A DNA stretch of 64,000 nt from Melitaea cinxia (taxonomy: Eukaryota; Arthropoda; Insecta; Lepidoptera; Nymphalidae). This document shows, piece by piece, positions 41,262 to 52,300 of this stretch (its first letter is position 1; each line of letters begins with the position of its first letter). Both the position numbers and the translations under genes were made by a program. Location of the stretch: positions 9,693,501 to 9,757,500 of the forward strand of contig NC_059421.1 of NCBI RefSeq assembly GCF_905220565.1, read 5' to 3'. Below the pieces are notes generated by a model. That model saw nothing but the letters and a program-made list of their open reading frames with translations. It did no database searches and was not told the DNA's origin.

Positions 41262-42318
41262 GCTGTAATGAAATGGATAAAAGTCAACCTCAGTTACATC
41301 GATCAATAAAATATAATGCAATTGTAGGTTGACGAAAATATATTCAAAGTTACTCAAAAAGTACTTGTCAGATCTCGATTATATTTAAATGGGACTACAT
41401 GACACGCACCACTTTTTCATTAATAATTGTGTTTACTTGCAAAAAAAAAAATATCGACTTAAATTACATCGACATGTAAATACAACGTAAGTAGACGCAA
41501 ATAAATAATAATTTCCGCGCTATCAAAGACTACTCGAAAAGTGTAAAGCTATTTATAAAAAACTAGCTGACCCGGCGAACTTCGTATCGCCTAACACAAA
41601 ATTTATCGTATGGTATTAAAGTTCAAATTGACTTTTAAGTATTATCCCAAATCTTTTGAATGGGAGTATAGAAAAGTGTTGTTTTTAGACTTTTTCAGGA
41701 AATTAAAATTTTTTTTTTAGAATTTTTCTCTCCGTAAGAACCATCCTCGTACTTCAAGGAATATTTTTAAAAAAGAATTAGCGAAATCGGTCCAACCGTT
41801 CTCGAGTTTTGCGCTTAGCAACACATTCAGCGACTCATTTTTATATATAAAAAATAAACTGCTACTGCCCTCTAATGATTAATGTAGCTCACAACGTTAT
41901 AGTAGATCCATAGTCCCAACTGAAGTAGTTTTATGAATGCCGATAGATGGCGTCGTCGTGCACATTCGCATAAATATGCGTCATCAAAGATTGCAAAAAG
42001 TGCTCATTATATCTCGATCAAATTTAAAAAGATCTACAAGACAAGCATTAGCTTTCAACTAAAACAAGAATCATCAAAATTGGTATACACAGTGAAAAGT
42101 TATGCGGTATAATACAACGTAGGTCGACGTAAAAATAGTCAAGCAAATACGCATAAGTACACTTAACTCGAAAAGTACTTGTCAGATCTCACTTTAAATG
42201 GGATCACATGACCCGCATCACCTTCCGATTAAAGATATCTTTGAAATTGGACCACCCAGTCAAAAGTTCTGAGGTAACATACATTTAAAAAAAATAGATT
42301 GAATTGAGAACCTGCTCC
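41262..42318 (-). mobile_element. Family H element, reverse, interrupted by a Helitron
   Basis: In reverse it runs from about 42318 (AGAACCTGCTCCTTTGTTGG) through several TTATGCGGTATAATACAACG units to about 41320. A Helitron-like copy (41562-41850) lies inside. A shared TAGATGGCGTCGTCG patch at 41945 recalls family I. Confidence 0.65.
41562..41850 (-). mobile_element. Helitron-like element nested in family H
   Basis: In reverse it ends with ACTAGCTGACCCGGCGAACT (terminus), contains GGTCCAACCGTTCTCGAGTT and TGCGCTTAGCAACA, and starts near TTTTTATATATAAAA. Confidence 0.7.
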
Positions 42319-42344
42319 TTTGTTGGAAATCGATACCAAAAACT

Positions 42345-42490
42345 AAAACCTACCCCGTGTAGGAGAAGGATCAGAGCTTAATCCACCACGCTGCTCCAAT
42401 GCGGTTTGGCGGATATATTCCCTACTATGAGTAACACTACCTAACAACTAGTTGTAACTAAAATAAATTTCATAAAGAAGATTTGTTACT
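42345..42490 (-). repeat. Family D SINE fragment, subfamily D2
   Basis: CCACCACGCTGCTCCAATGC, ATTCCCTACTATGAGTAACA and AAATTTCATAAAGAAGATTT. It is paired with 15001-15120 by sequence. Confidence 0.7.
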
Positions 42491-42587
42491 TTCGTTCTTT
42501 AGGGAAATCTAATGCTATATGAATTACTCTCTTAATGTAAGTCTCTATTTATGTTACATGCGATATTTTATCACCTTAAGGGTCATC

Positions 42588-42887
42588 CATAAACTAGCCC
42601 TTCCCGACCCCCCTTCGAAGGGGTCAACGAAGCGTGACATCGTATGACAAGGTGTCCCCACCCCAAAATTTTGTGACATAACATTTCAAAATAATGTTAT
42701 TATAATGTCGAAACTGATGTTTTAATTAAAAAAAATAACAATTTATATTTAATAGAAAATTGCAAAATATGTTACGTTACACTAGATATATGATCTCATA
42801 AGTGACTATCTGTGACAAGGACGGGGAAGGGGTCCAAAAGTCGTGAAATTCGTGTAACGTAATTATGGATAGCCCATAATAGAAAAA
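42588..42887. mobile_element. MITE-like element
   Basis: The ends GGGTCATCCATAA and TTATGGATAGCCC are imperfect inverted repeats, extended inward by TTCCCGACCCC / GGGGAAGGGG. AT-rich centre, no coding. A second copy of one end lies at 57716-57786. Confidence 0.7.
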
Positions 42888-43111
42888 TCTTTATAATGTT
42901 ACCTGATAAATTGAACAATATAAATAAAGATTTTAATAATAGTTACAAAATTAGGAAGCTGTTTAGCAAGAAATAAAACAGGATTGGAAACTCTACTTGT
43001 CAGTCACATAATACACTCAGTGTATTGAAAAAAAATTAGCTTAAATGGAAAAGAGGCTGAAATCCCGATAAATGCCTAGTTTTATATAAGAATCCATTGG
43101 GTATTGAGTGT

Positions 43112-43230
43112 TAAGATGACCCAGTGGATAGACACGTACGATGTCGAGTTTTTCATATGCTAAATTTGCCTTTGAAATTCTACGATCGCTCGGCACTGAA
43201 AGACAACATTGTGAAAAAAAAAATCTGGTG
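43112..43230 (+). repeat. tRNA-derived SINE fragment (another family)
   Basis: GATGACCCAGTGGATAGACA resembles a box A. TTTCATATGCTAAATTTGCC and CGATCGCTCGGCACTGAAAG follow the order of a SINE widespread in Lepidoptera ('GATGGCCTAGTGG...GTGCTCGGCGGTGAAGG', from memory). Confidence 0.5.
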
Positions 43231-43311
43231 TCGGAATAAATTGTGAGATAACTGAACCCACTAACCTAAATCAAAGCAGTGTGAAGCATTAAGCTTTTAT
43301 AATATACTCAG

Positions 43312-43710
43312 TCAGTTCAGCCTATTGCAGTCCACCGCTGGACATAGGCCTTCGTAAGTTCGCGCCAGACATCCCGGTTTATCGCGATCCTCATCCAGCC
43401 TACACCGGCAATCTTACGTAGATCATCGGTCCAACAGGCCAGAGGACGTCCCACACTGCGTTTGCCAAGACGCGGTCTCCACTCCAGGACACGTCTGCTC
43501 CAACGGCCATCGGTCCTGCGACACAAATGACCAGCCCACTGCTTCAACTTGCTAATTCTGTAGGCTATGTCGGTTACTTTCGTTCTCTCGCGGAAAACTT
43601 GTGGACCAGTCCCTTCGTCAGTGTCCACGTCTCGGCTCCGTAGGTTAACACAGGCAGGACGCTTTAGTCGAAGACTTTTGTCTTTAAGCATTGCGTAATC
43701 TTCGAAGTGA
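43312..43710 (-). mobile_element. 5'-truncated RTE-type LINE
   Basis: Reverse-strand copy. The open C-terminal coding region (43317-43691) is followed by only a few bases. No (ATG)n tail and no TSD were found. Confidence 0.8.
43317..43691 (-). CDS. RTE-type endonuclease-reverse transcriptase, C-terminal 124 residues
   Basis: An uninterrupted frame that in full-length RTE elements forms the domain after the reverse transcriptase. Visible motifs are RTKVTDIAYRISKLKQWAGH (about residues 35-54), RVLEWRPRLGKRSVGRP (66-82), WTDDLRKIAG (87-96) and the terminal WRELTKAYVQRWTAIG. These are characteristic of the RTE family in insects. The endonuclease and RT domains are absent through 5' truncation, so the fragment is not active, and the first methionine is not a true start. 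Lack of stops makes this the youngest RTE coding copy in the window. It supports assigning the many short TGTCCAGCAGTGG tails to RTE machinery. Confidence 0.85.
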   Translation of the reverse strand: MLKDKSLRLKRPACVNLRSRDVDTDEGTGPQVFRERTKVTDIAYRISKLKQWAGHLCRRTDGRWSRRVLEWRPRLGKRSVGRPLACWTDDLRKIAGVGWMRIAINRDVWRELTKAYVQRWTAIG

Positions 43711-43723
43711 AAATATAATTATA

Positions 43724-43910
43724 ATATACTAATATAATATTATGAAACTGAAAAGTTTATTTGTTTATTTGTTTAAGCGTGCTAAATTCAGGAACTATTG
43801 GTTTCGATTTGTAAAATTATTTTTGTGTTAGATAGCCCATTTACTAAGAGAGGCTATAGGCTATCTTTTTCCTAAAATTCACACGGGTGAAACCGTGGAG
43901 CCCAGTTAGT
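43724..43910 (+). mobile_element. Helitron-like element (family G), complete short copy
   Basis: ATACTAATATAATATTATGA start, GTTTAAGCGTGCTAAATTC, GAGAGGCTATAGGCTATC and the 3' end GGGTGAAACCGTGGAGCCCA with GTTAGT in place of GCTAGT. Confidence 0.75.
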
Positions 43911-44330
43911 CAATTATGAAACAAAGGTATAAGTAATTACTACCACTTAATGGTAGTATGTTAAAATATCCGGGATATATGATAAGAGTCGCTGAGGCAT
44001 TGAGTTGACATATTTACTCCGAAATTTCAAAAGAACCCGTGACGATCGGTGTTAATGGGCCAAAAAGAAATTGTCTACAAAGGCTGTATAAAAGTCTAAA
44101 TCCCGCAGCCACCTCAGTTATTTACCATACAACCGAGGTTGATATTTTTGGTCATTTATAATATTTCACAGCGATACCATCTATAATGCAAAGTTTATTG
44201 AGTAACTGACTTGCTTCCATTGTTTAAACTCTGGCGTTGTTCCATGTTCATTTGTTGTCTTGTAGGTCGGTTTATTACTTCCTTGTTTATTACTATTCGC
44301 TTTTTTAACAAATAGAATACAAATATAAAT
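43911..44330. other. Unassigned interval
   Basis: Nothing recognised. Confidence 0.4.
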
Positions 44331-44334
44331 ACTC

Positions 44335-44465
44335 TTTTTTGTACACGAACAGAGAAAATTTTTTACATCGAAAGGAAAATATAAACATGTACAAAAGGCG
44401 GTCTTATCGCTAAAAGAGCGATCTCTTCCAGGGAATCTCTACCATGAAATGGACATGACAAAAAA
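44335..44465 (-). repeat. Family P LINE 3' end
   Basis: ATAAACATGTACAAAAGGCG, GTCTTATCGCTAAAAGAGCG and ATCTCTTCCAGGGAATCTC in reverse. The open frame at 44363-44572 lies in it. Confidence 0.65.
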
Positions 44466-44679
44466 TTAGACGGCATAGAGGTGTACCTACATACATAATT
44501 ATATAGATTGTAATCATACAAGTAAATAACATACGACAGAAGAGAGAAAGGAACGGCTACAGTCATTGACAATAATATACATTTAGCAGTAAATTAATTT
44601 ATAAACTTATAACGTGACTCATGAATTTAAATAATGTTTCTTTAGATAACTTTTAAAAGTTTTTTTTTTAAATATCAGA

Positions 44680-45075
44680 TCAAAAATTGCCGTTCCAACG
44701 AGGATCGAACATGCATCTCCGAATGGGGCACAGAAGGAAAATTCCTGCTCAAAATATGGAGCAGCCCGACTGGGGTACTACCTCGACCTTACAGAAGATC
44801 ACAGCTAAATAATACTGTTTTCAAGCAGTATTGTGTTCCTGTTGGTGAGTAAGGTGACCAGAGCTCCTGGGGGGATTGGGGATTTAGTCGGCAACGCGCT
44901 TGCGATGCTTCTGGTGTTGCAGGCGTCTATAAGCTACGGTAATCTTTTACCATCAGGTGAGCCGTACGCTTGTTTACTGACCTAGTGATATAAAAACTGA
45001 CCGTGTCGATGCTCTAGTCAATTAAGCTATGGAACGATGTACCCATTGGGTCGAAATTTTTGATATGAAGATTTT
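44680..45075 (-). repeat. Family N tRNA-like repeat split by a family B SINE
   Basis: Left part 44690-44722 (CCGTTCCAACGAGGATCGAA) and right part from 44998 (CTGACCGTGTCGATGCTCTA) join to the order seen uninterrupted at 4850-4925. Confidence 0.8.
44723..44996 (+). repeat. Family B SINE, full length, nested
   Basis: It starts in TGGGGCACAGAAGG and runs through GCAGCCCGACTGGGGTACTA and CTTGCGATGCTTCTGGTGTT. It ends GAGCCGTACGCTTGTTTACT then GACCTAGTGATATAAAA. The insertion point lies in the tRNA-like anticodon region. Confidence 0.85.
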
Positions 45076-45079
45076 ACGG

Positions 45080-45743
45080 ATCTAAACAACCGTGGCACCT
45101 TCTATAGTGAGTCCTTTTACAGAATTTGTAAGTATTCAAACTTTCATATAACAATGAAAATCTTTGACAGGAGACGCTACCATGCTATTTTTTATTCTTT
45201 TTTCTTCTTTTTTTAATATGCCTAATATTATTCTGTGACAGTCGATCTGCAGTCTTAAATATTAAATCAAAATTAAGTTGCTTTATTACAAACGTTTATA
45301 AACACTTGACAGCAATATCTAGAAAGAAAAAATTATAAGAAATAAATAATAAATCGCCTGTAGGATAAGCATATAATGCACGATGTTTAATAAAAGGCAT
45401 GGACAATTCAGAGCCAGTGGATGTTAATTTTAACTTAAAAAAAAATCTTCTGTAAACTGCATTGACCACTTTACCACCAGATAAGCTCTCAGGTTCATAA
45501 TTTTATAATAAATGACCATTTATAAAGTTTCGATCTAGAATATTCTCCGTCCATACATCACTTTCCGTGCAAATTGCTGAGTCATATTTGAATTGGGTTT
45601 AAGGATGCGAGATACCAAAGAGTCCGATAGTTTTGGAATAATTTATCACGTGATAGACAAAACCTATGCTTTATTATATTATAAATTATTTAATGTGTGA
45701 GAAAAATAATTGGATAGTTTGAGTGAAGATTATTTGATTTCAC
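45080..45743. other. Unassigned AT-rich interval
   Basis: Nothing recognised. Confidence 0.4.
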
Positions 45744-46065
45744 TTCAGCCTATCGCAGTTCACTGCGGGACATAGGCCTCCACAAGTTCGTGCCAAAAAT
45801 AGCGTGAACTCATGTGTTTTGCCCACAGTCACCACGCTGGGCAGGCGGGTTGGTGACCGTAGGGCTGGCTTTATCGCACCTAAGATGCTTGCTACCCGTC
45901 TTCGGTCTGTGTATTTCAAAGCCAGCAGTTGGGTGGTTATCCAGCCATCGGTCGGCTTTTTAAGTTCCAAGGTGATAGTGGAACTGTTTTATCCCTTAGT
46001 CGCCTCTTACGACACCCACCGGAAGAGAGGGGGTGGCTATATTCTTTACTGCCGTAGCTACACGG
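45744..46065 (-). repeat. Family A element, full length
   Basis: RTE-type end in reverse (CAGCCTATCGCAGTTCACTG) through CACCACGCTGGGCAGGCGGG to TGCCGTAGCTACACGGC. Confidence 0.85.
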
Positions 46066-46139
46066 CATATTATTTAATGTATAGGCTGTAAAACATAAAA
46101 TGTCGGATACCATATTTGGTTTAGTATTCTAAACGAGGG

Positions 46140-46300
46140 CTACCTGTAGCTAAGTGTATTTTAGAAACATTTTTAAATTTAAAAGACTGCGGCAAGGATA
46201 TTAAATTATCGTGGATCCCATCTCATTCAGATTTCATTGGTTCAATGTTGCAGATATTGGTGCGAAAATTGGTATTGTAGACGATATAACTGTGAACCGT
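46140..46300 (+). pseudogene. LINE RNase H domain relic
   Basis: The frame from about 46150 reads KCILETFLNLKDCGKDIKLS then WIPSHSDFIG. After a one-base shift it reads VADIGAKIG. This is the end of an RNase HI domain (W.P.H....G...AD motif) as carried by some LINE clades. The frameshift and later stops show decay. Confidence 0.65.
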
Positions 46301-46479
46301 GTGGAAAGAGTATTTTCATTAGTGATTAAAATGTATGTTTTGTGTGTGTTATGTGTAGTGTTTTTGTCATGCCGGTCAATGGGGCTGACACAGTTGCTAA
46401 ACGACCAAAGCCTCTTTTATGAGTAAAGAAAAAAATCGTTTATGCACTAAGATGACAACGAAGAATTTGGTACGCCTGT

Positions 46480-46575
46480 AACACGAAGAGTGTTACAAGA
46501 CCCTTAACAGTAGTTCCAGTTACCTTACTCGCCACAAGAACGCAATACTACTTGTGACTAATATTATTTGACTGT
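46480..46575 (-). repeat. Family B SINE fragment (diverged)
   Basis: TTCCAGTTACCTTACTCGCC and GAACGCAATACTACTTGTGA, then ATATTATTTGACTGTAG. Confidence 0.55.
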
Positions 46576-46579
46576 AGTG

Positions 46580-47139
46580 GTGAGATTTTTTCATTAGTGT
46601 TATTCTAAATTTTGAAAAATTTATTTCACGTTTCGCCAAGTCCAATGAACCTTGCATCAATTTCATCCCCTTTTACTTACACTAAATTTTGTCGACAAAT
46701 ATTATTTTCTTTTAAGCTTATTTTTGTTTTATTTACTCAGTGCTAAAGTAGCGCCGATGATTTATCCTGTCATGTAGAACGGAGATGGAACAAACCAAAA
46801 AAATAAGTTGAAAATAGATTATATTATTAATTATATTTAAATGACCAAAAAATCATGAGTGATCGACAACGGAAGTGTATATTTAGTGCAGACGGATCAC
46901 GACGCGACGACACGACTTTTACATAACGGATTACGGTGGTTCGTGAACTTCCGTCTTAGAGTTCCGTAGTAAGAAAATCCCTTGTAAAGCGTTAAAGAAA
47001 AAAAAATGTTAAAGAAAATCAAAAAATGTGCAAACGAATCGTTTGTATCTACTATTTCAGAATCAAATTAAAACAGCTGTTACTACTTTACATACATATG
47101 TAGTTATTTTAATAAAATTAAAATCAATTGTTACTTTAT
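46580..47139. other. Unassigned interval
   Basis: Moderately GC-rich CGGATCACGACGCGACGAC lies at about 46890. Nothing recognised. Confidence 0.4.
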
Positions 47140-47415
47140 TGAAAGAGGCTTTAAAAGCTCCTGCGAATCATCATCTTATAATTTTTTTTTTATTTTTTTT
47201 TTTATTTTTTTATTTTTTATTTTTTGTTAAAAGCGAATTTATAACGTATTCGGAATGTAGATTCTACAGAAAAGAATCGGCAAGAAACTCCGCATTTACT
47301 CTTAAAAAAAACTGTGTTTGATATAAAATTGGCAATATCTTGAATGAAATACAGCGCAACTAAAGCCAAATATTTTTATCATTTATATAATCTTGCTACG
47401 AATAACAAGCTTTAG
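47140..47415 (-). repeat. Family K LINE 3' end with T-rich insertion
   Basis: GAGGCTTTAAAAGCTCCTGC, a long T-rich stretch, then GTATTCGGAATGTAGATTCT, AATCGGCAAGAAACTCCGC and GAATGAAATACAGCGC. Confidence 0.65.
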
Positions 47416-47459
47416 CTTTTGATTTCGTTTAAAACAAACTTCAAAATTATTTTCGATAA

Positions 47460-47768
47460 TCATACTGAACGTACGTCTCCACAAGTTCGCGCCAAAAATA
47501 GCGTGAACCCATGTGTTTTGCCCATAATCACCACGCTGGACAAGCGGGTTGGTGACCGCAGGGCTGGCTTTGTTGCACCGAAGACGCTGCTGCTCGTCTT
47601 CGGCCTGTATATTTAAAAGCCAGCAGTTAAATGGTTATCCCGCCATCGGTCGGCTTTATAAGTTCCAAGGTGGTAGTAGAACTGTGTTATCCCTTAGTCG
47701 CCTCTTACGACACCCACGAGAAGAGAGAGGTTGGCTATATTCTTTAATGCCATAGCCACACAGCATAT
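47460..47768 (-). repeat. Family A element (3' tail shortened)
   Basis: CTCCACAAGTTCGCGCCAAA to GCCATAGCCACACAGC. It lacks the last ~40 bp of the RTE-type tail. Confidence 0.85.
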
Positions 47769-47883
47769 TATTCACGATATAAGCAGTCAATTTTGAAATT
47801 AGAGGTTCCATCGAGGTCGCCTTTGTGCATAATATTGTTTTGCAAATTTTATTTTTAAAGATGTATGTTATGTTAGCTTGTAA

Positions 47884-47921
47884 TATGCACAATAAAGTAT
47901 ATTTCTTCTTCTTCTTCTTCC
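47884..47921. repeat. (TTC)n microsatellite
   Basis: TTCTTC units following GCACAATAAAGTATATT, which suggests the tail of another retroelement. Confidence 0.7.
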
Positions 47922-47924
47922 ATT

Positions 47925-48535
47925 TTTGTACGCAACGCTTTATTGTAAAATGATCTTTACTACAGTAGTTTGTATGTATATCAAAATCGAAAGCAGCCAG
48001 TTCTCAAGTGTTGCACTTTCAAACATTGACCTAATTTGTTATAATTATTTGTTTTCAGTATTTTGAATACAAATATTAGGGTAAATTATTTTCTTAAAAG
48101 AATATTTGTTGCTTAAATCCCGAACAAAAAATTTCGGCGGAACAATTACACAGTATAATGATAACTTCCGGTATATTTTAACAAAACGCTCGATTGCCTT
48201 AAGCCGTTTATTGATCCCTATTGTTAGATGTGTCTCAATGGGTCAAACTGGATTGAGTCGAAGTTAAGTAACAAGAAAATAAAATAATTAAAAAACCGAA
48301 TTTCGTACAAGTTTCTTATATATTTTAAACATTTTATTCACGTCTACTGTGATAGGGAACAGCTGGTATATCTCACTCAAAAGTTGAGCAGCTGTCTATA
48401 ATATAAACATGTGTAAATAAGTAATGAATATATTGTATATAATAAATTACATTAATTAATTATTTATAGACAAGTAAATAAGTAAATTATTACCAACACT
48501 AAACTGCCACGGCTGGTGGTCGAAAGTATAAATTA
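47925..48535. other. Unassigned AT-rich interval
   Basis: Nothing recognised. Confidence 0.4.
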
Positions 48536-48790
48536 TTATCTAGTCCGTTGACGCAGTTTGTAGTGGCCCTACTTTCTGTTCCGCGGGTTGCGGGTACGAT
48601 TCCCGCCTGAGTCTGGGTGTACTATTTGTATTTATATATTTATATATGTATTGTTTCTATGTATATTTATCAAAAAAAATATAGTTATAACAGTCGTCTG
48701 TTACCTGTAACACAAGCATTAAGTTGATTACCATAGGAACAGACGACCGTGTGTGTGTTATAAGATATTTATTTATTTATTTATTATCCC
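48536..48790 (+). repeat. Family E SINE with tRNA-like head
   Basis: CTAGTCCGTTGACGCAGTTT, GCGGGTACGATTCCCGCCTG, ACACAAGCATTAAGTTGATT and GACCGTGTGTGTG, then ATTT units. Confidence 0.8.
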
Positions 48791-48949
48791 TCGTGGCAAG
48801 TAATCCTGCAGATCCAGATCAGTTCCCGATGTTGAACGAGAAGATATACTGCTGGAACGGCCTCAGTATGAAATAGCAACCAGCAAAAAAAACTCTGATG
48901 TACGGTGTAGCCTACACCATTGAATTAGCCGTAGTTACTCCTTGAAAAC

Positions 48950-49128
48950 TCCTCCCGAAGACGGGCAGCAGCGTCTTCGGTGCGACAAAGCCAGTACTGC
49001 GGTCACCAACCCGCCTGCCAAGCGTGGTGACTATGGGCAAAACACATGAGTTCACGTTATTTTTGGCGTCAACTTGTGGAGGCCTATGTCCAGCAGTGGA
49101 CTGTATAGGCTGTAATGATTGATGATTG
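48950..49128 (+). repeat. Family A element, 5'-truncated
   Basis: It starts abruptly at CGAAGACGGGCAGCAGCGTC and runs to the RTE end TATAGGCTGTAATGATTGATG. A 5'-truncated copy, as expected from target-primed reverse transcription. Confidence 0.85.
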
Positions 49129-49129
49129 A

Positions 49130-49534
49130 CTCCTTGGAAATAAAACCGCTAGCTAAACTTCATAAAGTTATAGAAAAACAGGCATATTTTGGTTCTTTGA
49201 TCTCATCTGAAGTAGCACTCACGCTTGATTTTCAAAGTTAAAATCTGACTTTTTCATCAATGCTTAGTAATATTATTTGTAATATAACCCTAGAAACATA
49301 GGGTACTTTTCATACCAAAGTTCCCAAAAACTATATATTTATTTACACTTAAATTTACACCATAAAATACAATAACAAAAAACTAAACATGCTTATTAAA
49401 ATGATAAACTATGAAGCGCAAGGGGGAACTATAGCTAGTTAGCCATTCCTTCGGAACAACCAGAAAAATCGAAACCAAGTAGAGCTGCAGTTTCAAGGTT
49501 GTATTCATATAAATACAATATATACATATGTACT
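49130..49534. other. Unassigned interval
   Basis: Nothing recognised. Confidence 0.4.
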
Positions 49535-49758
49535 TTTGTAATTTTGTACTAAAACACAGTTTTTATATTATTTTTAAAAAAAGTAACTGCGGAGTTTCTT
49601 GCCGGTTCTTCTCTGCAGAATCTATATTCCGAATCGGTGGTAGCTTTACTTTTACAAAAATAATAATTTATTTTTAAAGTTTTAATTTGTAAAATGACGA
49701 TTCGAAAATGCCCTTGGAGCCTATTTGAATAGCTGTTTTTGATTTTGATTTTGATTAA
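49535..49758 (+). repeat. Family K LINE 3' end with (GATTTT)n
   Basis: TTTTGTACTAAAACACAGTT, TTCTTGCCGGTTCTTCTCTG and GAATCGGTGGTAGCTTTACT. The tail is GATTTTGATTTTGATT. Confidence 0.85.
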
Positions 49759-49772
49759 TAAACTGTTATTAA

Positions 49773-49943
49773 TCTATACTAATGAGTCGGATTTTTTGTT
49801 CGATTATATTGCGAAAACTACTGAACTGATCGTAATAATACTTATACCATTAGATGTAGCGTATTTCGGAGAAGGTTTTAGTGTATGATATGTGAATGAT
49901 TAGTTATCATGTAAAAAATTATGGACGGACAGAGGTCGCTAGT
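49773..49943 (+). mobile_element. Helitron-like element (family G)
   Basis: TCTATACTAATGAGTCGG start, GCGAAAACTACTGAACTGAT, and an end in GACAGAGGTCGCTAGT. Confidence 0.65.
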
Positions 49944-49944
49944 A

Positions 49945-50294
49945 AATTTATATAGCAACTACGCTGCGGGCGCACACAAATACGGTAAATTGGCAATTAG
50001 CATTTTAATTAATGCTTTAAAAATAAGAATTTTCCCATACCTTAGGGTAATTTGCGTGATTAAAAGTTGAAGGTTCTTCTAACTTAATACTTAACTTGGC
50101 TTTTCTGTTCATTTAGCTCTACCTCGCGGTTTTGCCTACGTAACGTTAAAAACTGATGGCGCTATAGTAATATCAAGAAAAAAAGTTCCCTATATAATGC
50201 TCTTGATCGCCAGCTTCGACATACTAAATTTTATTACAATTGGTTTAGAGTTGTTTTATTGAGTTTGCGATGGTTGCATCGAAATCAACGGCCC
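49945..50294. other. Unassigned interval
   Basis: GATGGCGCTATAGTAATATC at about 50155 may be repeat-derived. Nothing firm. Confidence 0.35.
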
Positions 50295-50390
50295 CACTAG
50301 GATTTCTTCCTGGAGGAGGGGGGGGGGTCAGAAACAATACACAAGCACATATGCCCAGGCTATACAGACACATGTATGGTCTATAATTCT
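50295..50390 (-). repeat. Family C SINE fragment
   Basis: CCCCACTAGGATTTCTTCC and AATACACAAGCACATATGCC follow the family C 3' half in reverse. Confidence 0.5.
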
Positions 50391-50394
50391 ATAC

Positions 50395-50779
50395 AGTTGT
50401 TTGAGAGTGAGATATGGTTAAGTATCTTAGAGTTAGTTTTCTTGCGGCTATCGCCAACAGGACTTTATAAATCCATACAAACTTACAAAAGTTTAGCTTT
50501 ATTATCTTAGTGAATATTGACAAGATACTAGTAACAACTTATCTCATTTTATATATGTAATTATCTTCGTTTCATAATGAATCCTTCTCATACAGGGATG
50601 AAGAAGCCTATGGTCAAAAGTGGGATTTTACACGCTTGAATACATGAATGGAAAACAAATGGCTTTTACACAGAAAATTATCAATTCATTATTTATATAT
50701 CAGGTCGTAATTTGAGAATCGGCGTTTAATTTCTTTCAAACCAAGCCTAATATATTGAAAAAGAATAGTTGAGTTGGTT
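50395..50779. other. Unassigned AT-rich interval
   Basis: Nothing recognised. Confidence 0.4.
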
Positions 50780-51365
50780 CGCAAACGAAAAAAAACCGAC
50801 TTCAATTACATCGACAAGTAATACAACGTAAGTAGACGAAAAAATAGTAAATACGCATTATCAAAGATTACTCCAAAAGTTGTGATCAGATCTCGATCAA
50901 ATTTAAATGTGACCGCATGATAAACAAGGTGTGATAAGCTGTATGGCTACGGCAGTAAGAATATAGCCAACCCCCTCTCTTCCCGTGGGTGTCGTAAGAG
51001 GCGACTAAGGGATAACACAGTTCCAATACCACCTTGGAACTTAAAAAGCCGACCGATGGCGGGATAACCATCCAACCGCTTGCTTTGAAATACACAGGCC
51101 AAGACGGGCAGCAGCGTCTGCGGTGCGAGAAAGCCAGCCCTGTGGTCACCAACCCGCCTGCCCAGCGTGGTGACTATGGGCAACACACATGAGTTCACGA
51201 TATTTTTCGAGTGAACTTGTGGAGGCCTATGTCCAGCAGTAGACTGTAGTAGGCTGAAGTGAGTGAGTGAGATAAACATTAGCTTTCGATTAAATTAAAA
51301 TTAAAAATCATCAAAATCGGTACACCCAGTAAAAAGTTATACGGTATAATACAGCGTAGGTCGAC
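50780..51365 (-). mobile_element. Family H element, reverse, interrupted by family A
   Basis: It starts near TTGCAAACGAAAAAAAACCG and ACTTCAATTACATCGACAAG. It is interrupted at 50926 and resumes at 51271 with GATAAACATTAGCTTTCGAT, then AAATCGGTACACCCAGTAAA. Confidence 0.75.
50927..51270 (+). mobile_element. Family A element with 8-bp target-site duplication
   Basis: GATAAACA is present at 50919-50926 and 51271-51278 around a full-length unit. The unit runs from GCTGTATGGCTACGGCAG to a tail of AGTG units in place of ATG. Confidence 0.85.
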
Positions 51366-51369
51366 GAAA

Positions 51370-52165
51370 ACAGCCTATTACAAACGAGTTTGCTGAACAA
51401 TGTCGTGGATAAAATTTTAGAAAATTTGACTTGAATAGATTTGAAGATTAGCTCCTAATTTGATTATAATATCGCCTAAATTTTGCTTAAAAGCTAGTTC
51501 ACTTTATAGGTGTAATTGTTCAACAATAAAAATAATAATTCTTATTTATTATCAAAAGATGCAACACGATTACAAAACTGGCAGCTTATTGTCGGCACAA
51601 CGATAAAAGTCGTTGACAGAGACGCAATATACATTCAAAATCGAACAACCGCGCTAATAACAGCTGACAAAATTAGACGCCATCTTTTTTTATTATTACT
51701 TTTTTTGTAATTTATTTATTTTGTGCCAAGTTTTTTTTTATTTGGAATCTATGAAGTGATTTTTTTTTTGTGATAAAATATAATTTAGTGAATTATTGAT
51801 ATTGTGTTAATAGGGTTTAAAGGATATTTGAGTAAGTAAAAAATAAAATAACAATATTTTGACAATTTTTTTAAAGATTTTAAATATAGTGGTGATTTCT
51901 TTTGTTCGTCGTAATAAGACAATGTATATACCTACGAAATTTAAAAAAAAAAATTAAAGAGGAAGAAATTTGGTTAACATTTGGATGGAATTTAAAAAAA
52001 ACCTCGTATAAAATGCGTTTCATTGATCCCATAAGGCAAGGAATGACAAACAAAATGTGTCGTAGTCCTAGCTTTTTTTCAAATTTTATTTAATATTTTC
52101 TTCATTATTATTTTTTAAATATTCTATCAATTTTATAATTACAATTTATTTATTTATGTTTAAAA
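51370..52165. other. Unassigned AT-rich interval with small open frames
   Basis: Frames at 51516-51710 and 51902-52093 are short, AT-driven and lack motifs or splice sites that I could support. Confidence 0.35.
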
Positions 52166-52169
52166 TTTT

Positions 52170-52300
52170 ATTATAACTTGGATATCTTCAAATCAAGAGT
52201 GAATAGGCATCTTCTAGGCAAACGCGCACCATTTTAGGCTGCTCCTTCTCCACTTACCATCAGGTGAGATCGCAGTCAGGCGCTAGTCTATATGTTAAAA
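52170..52300 (+). pseudogene. LINE polymerase C-terminal relic
   Basis: Translation reads NLDIFKSRVNRHLLGKRAPF then stop. This is the last ~20 residues of a Jockey/CR1-like polymerase, followed by the UTR motif CTTACCATCAGGTGAGATCG. Confidence 0.7.

Noticed and set aside
47028..47321. 97-codon open frame with a phenylalanine run
   Set aside because: The F-rich stretch is a T-rich insertion in a family K LINE end.
50947..51279. 110-codon reverse open frame
   Set aside because: It is the antisense frame of a family A element that is itself a recent insertion with a TSD; no evidence of translation.
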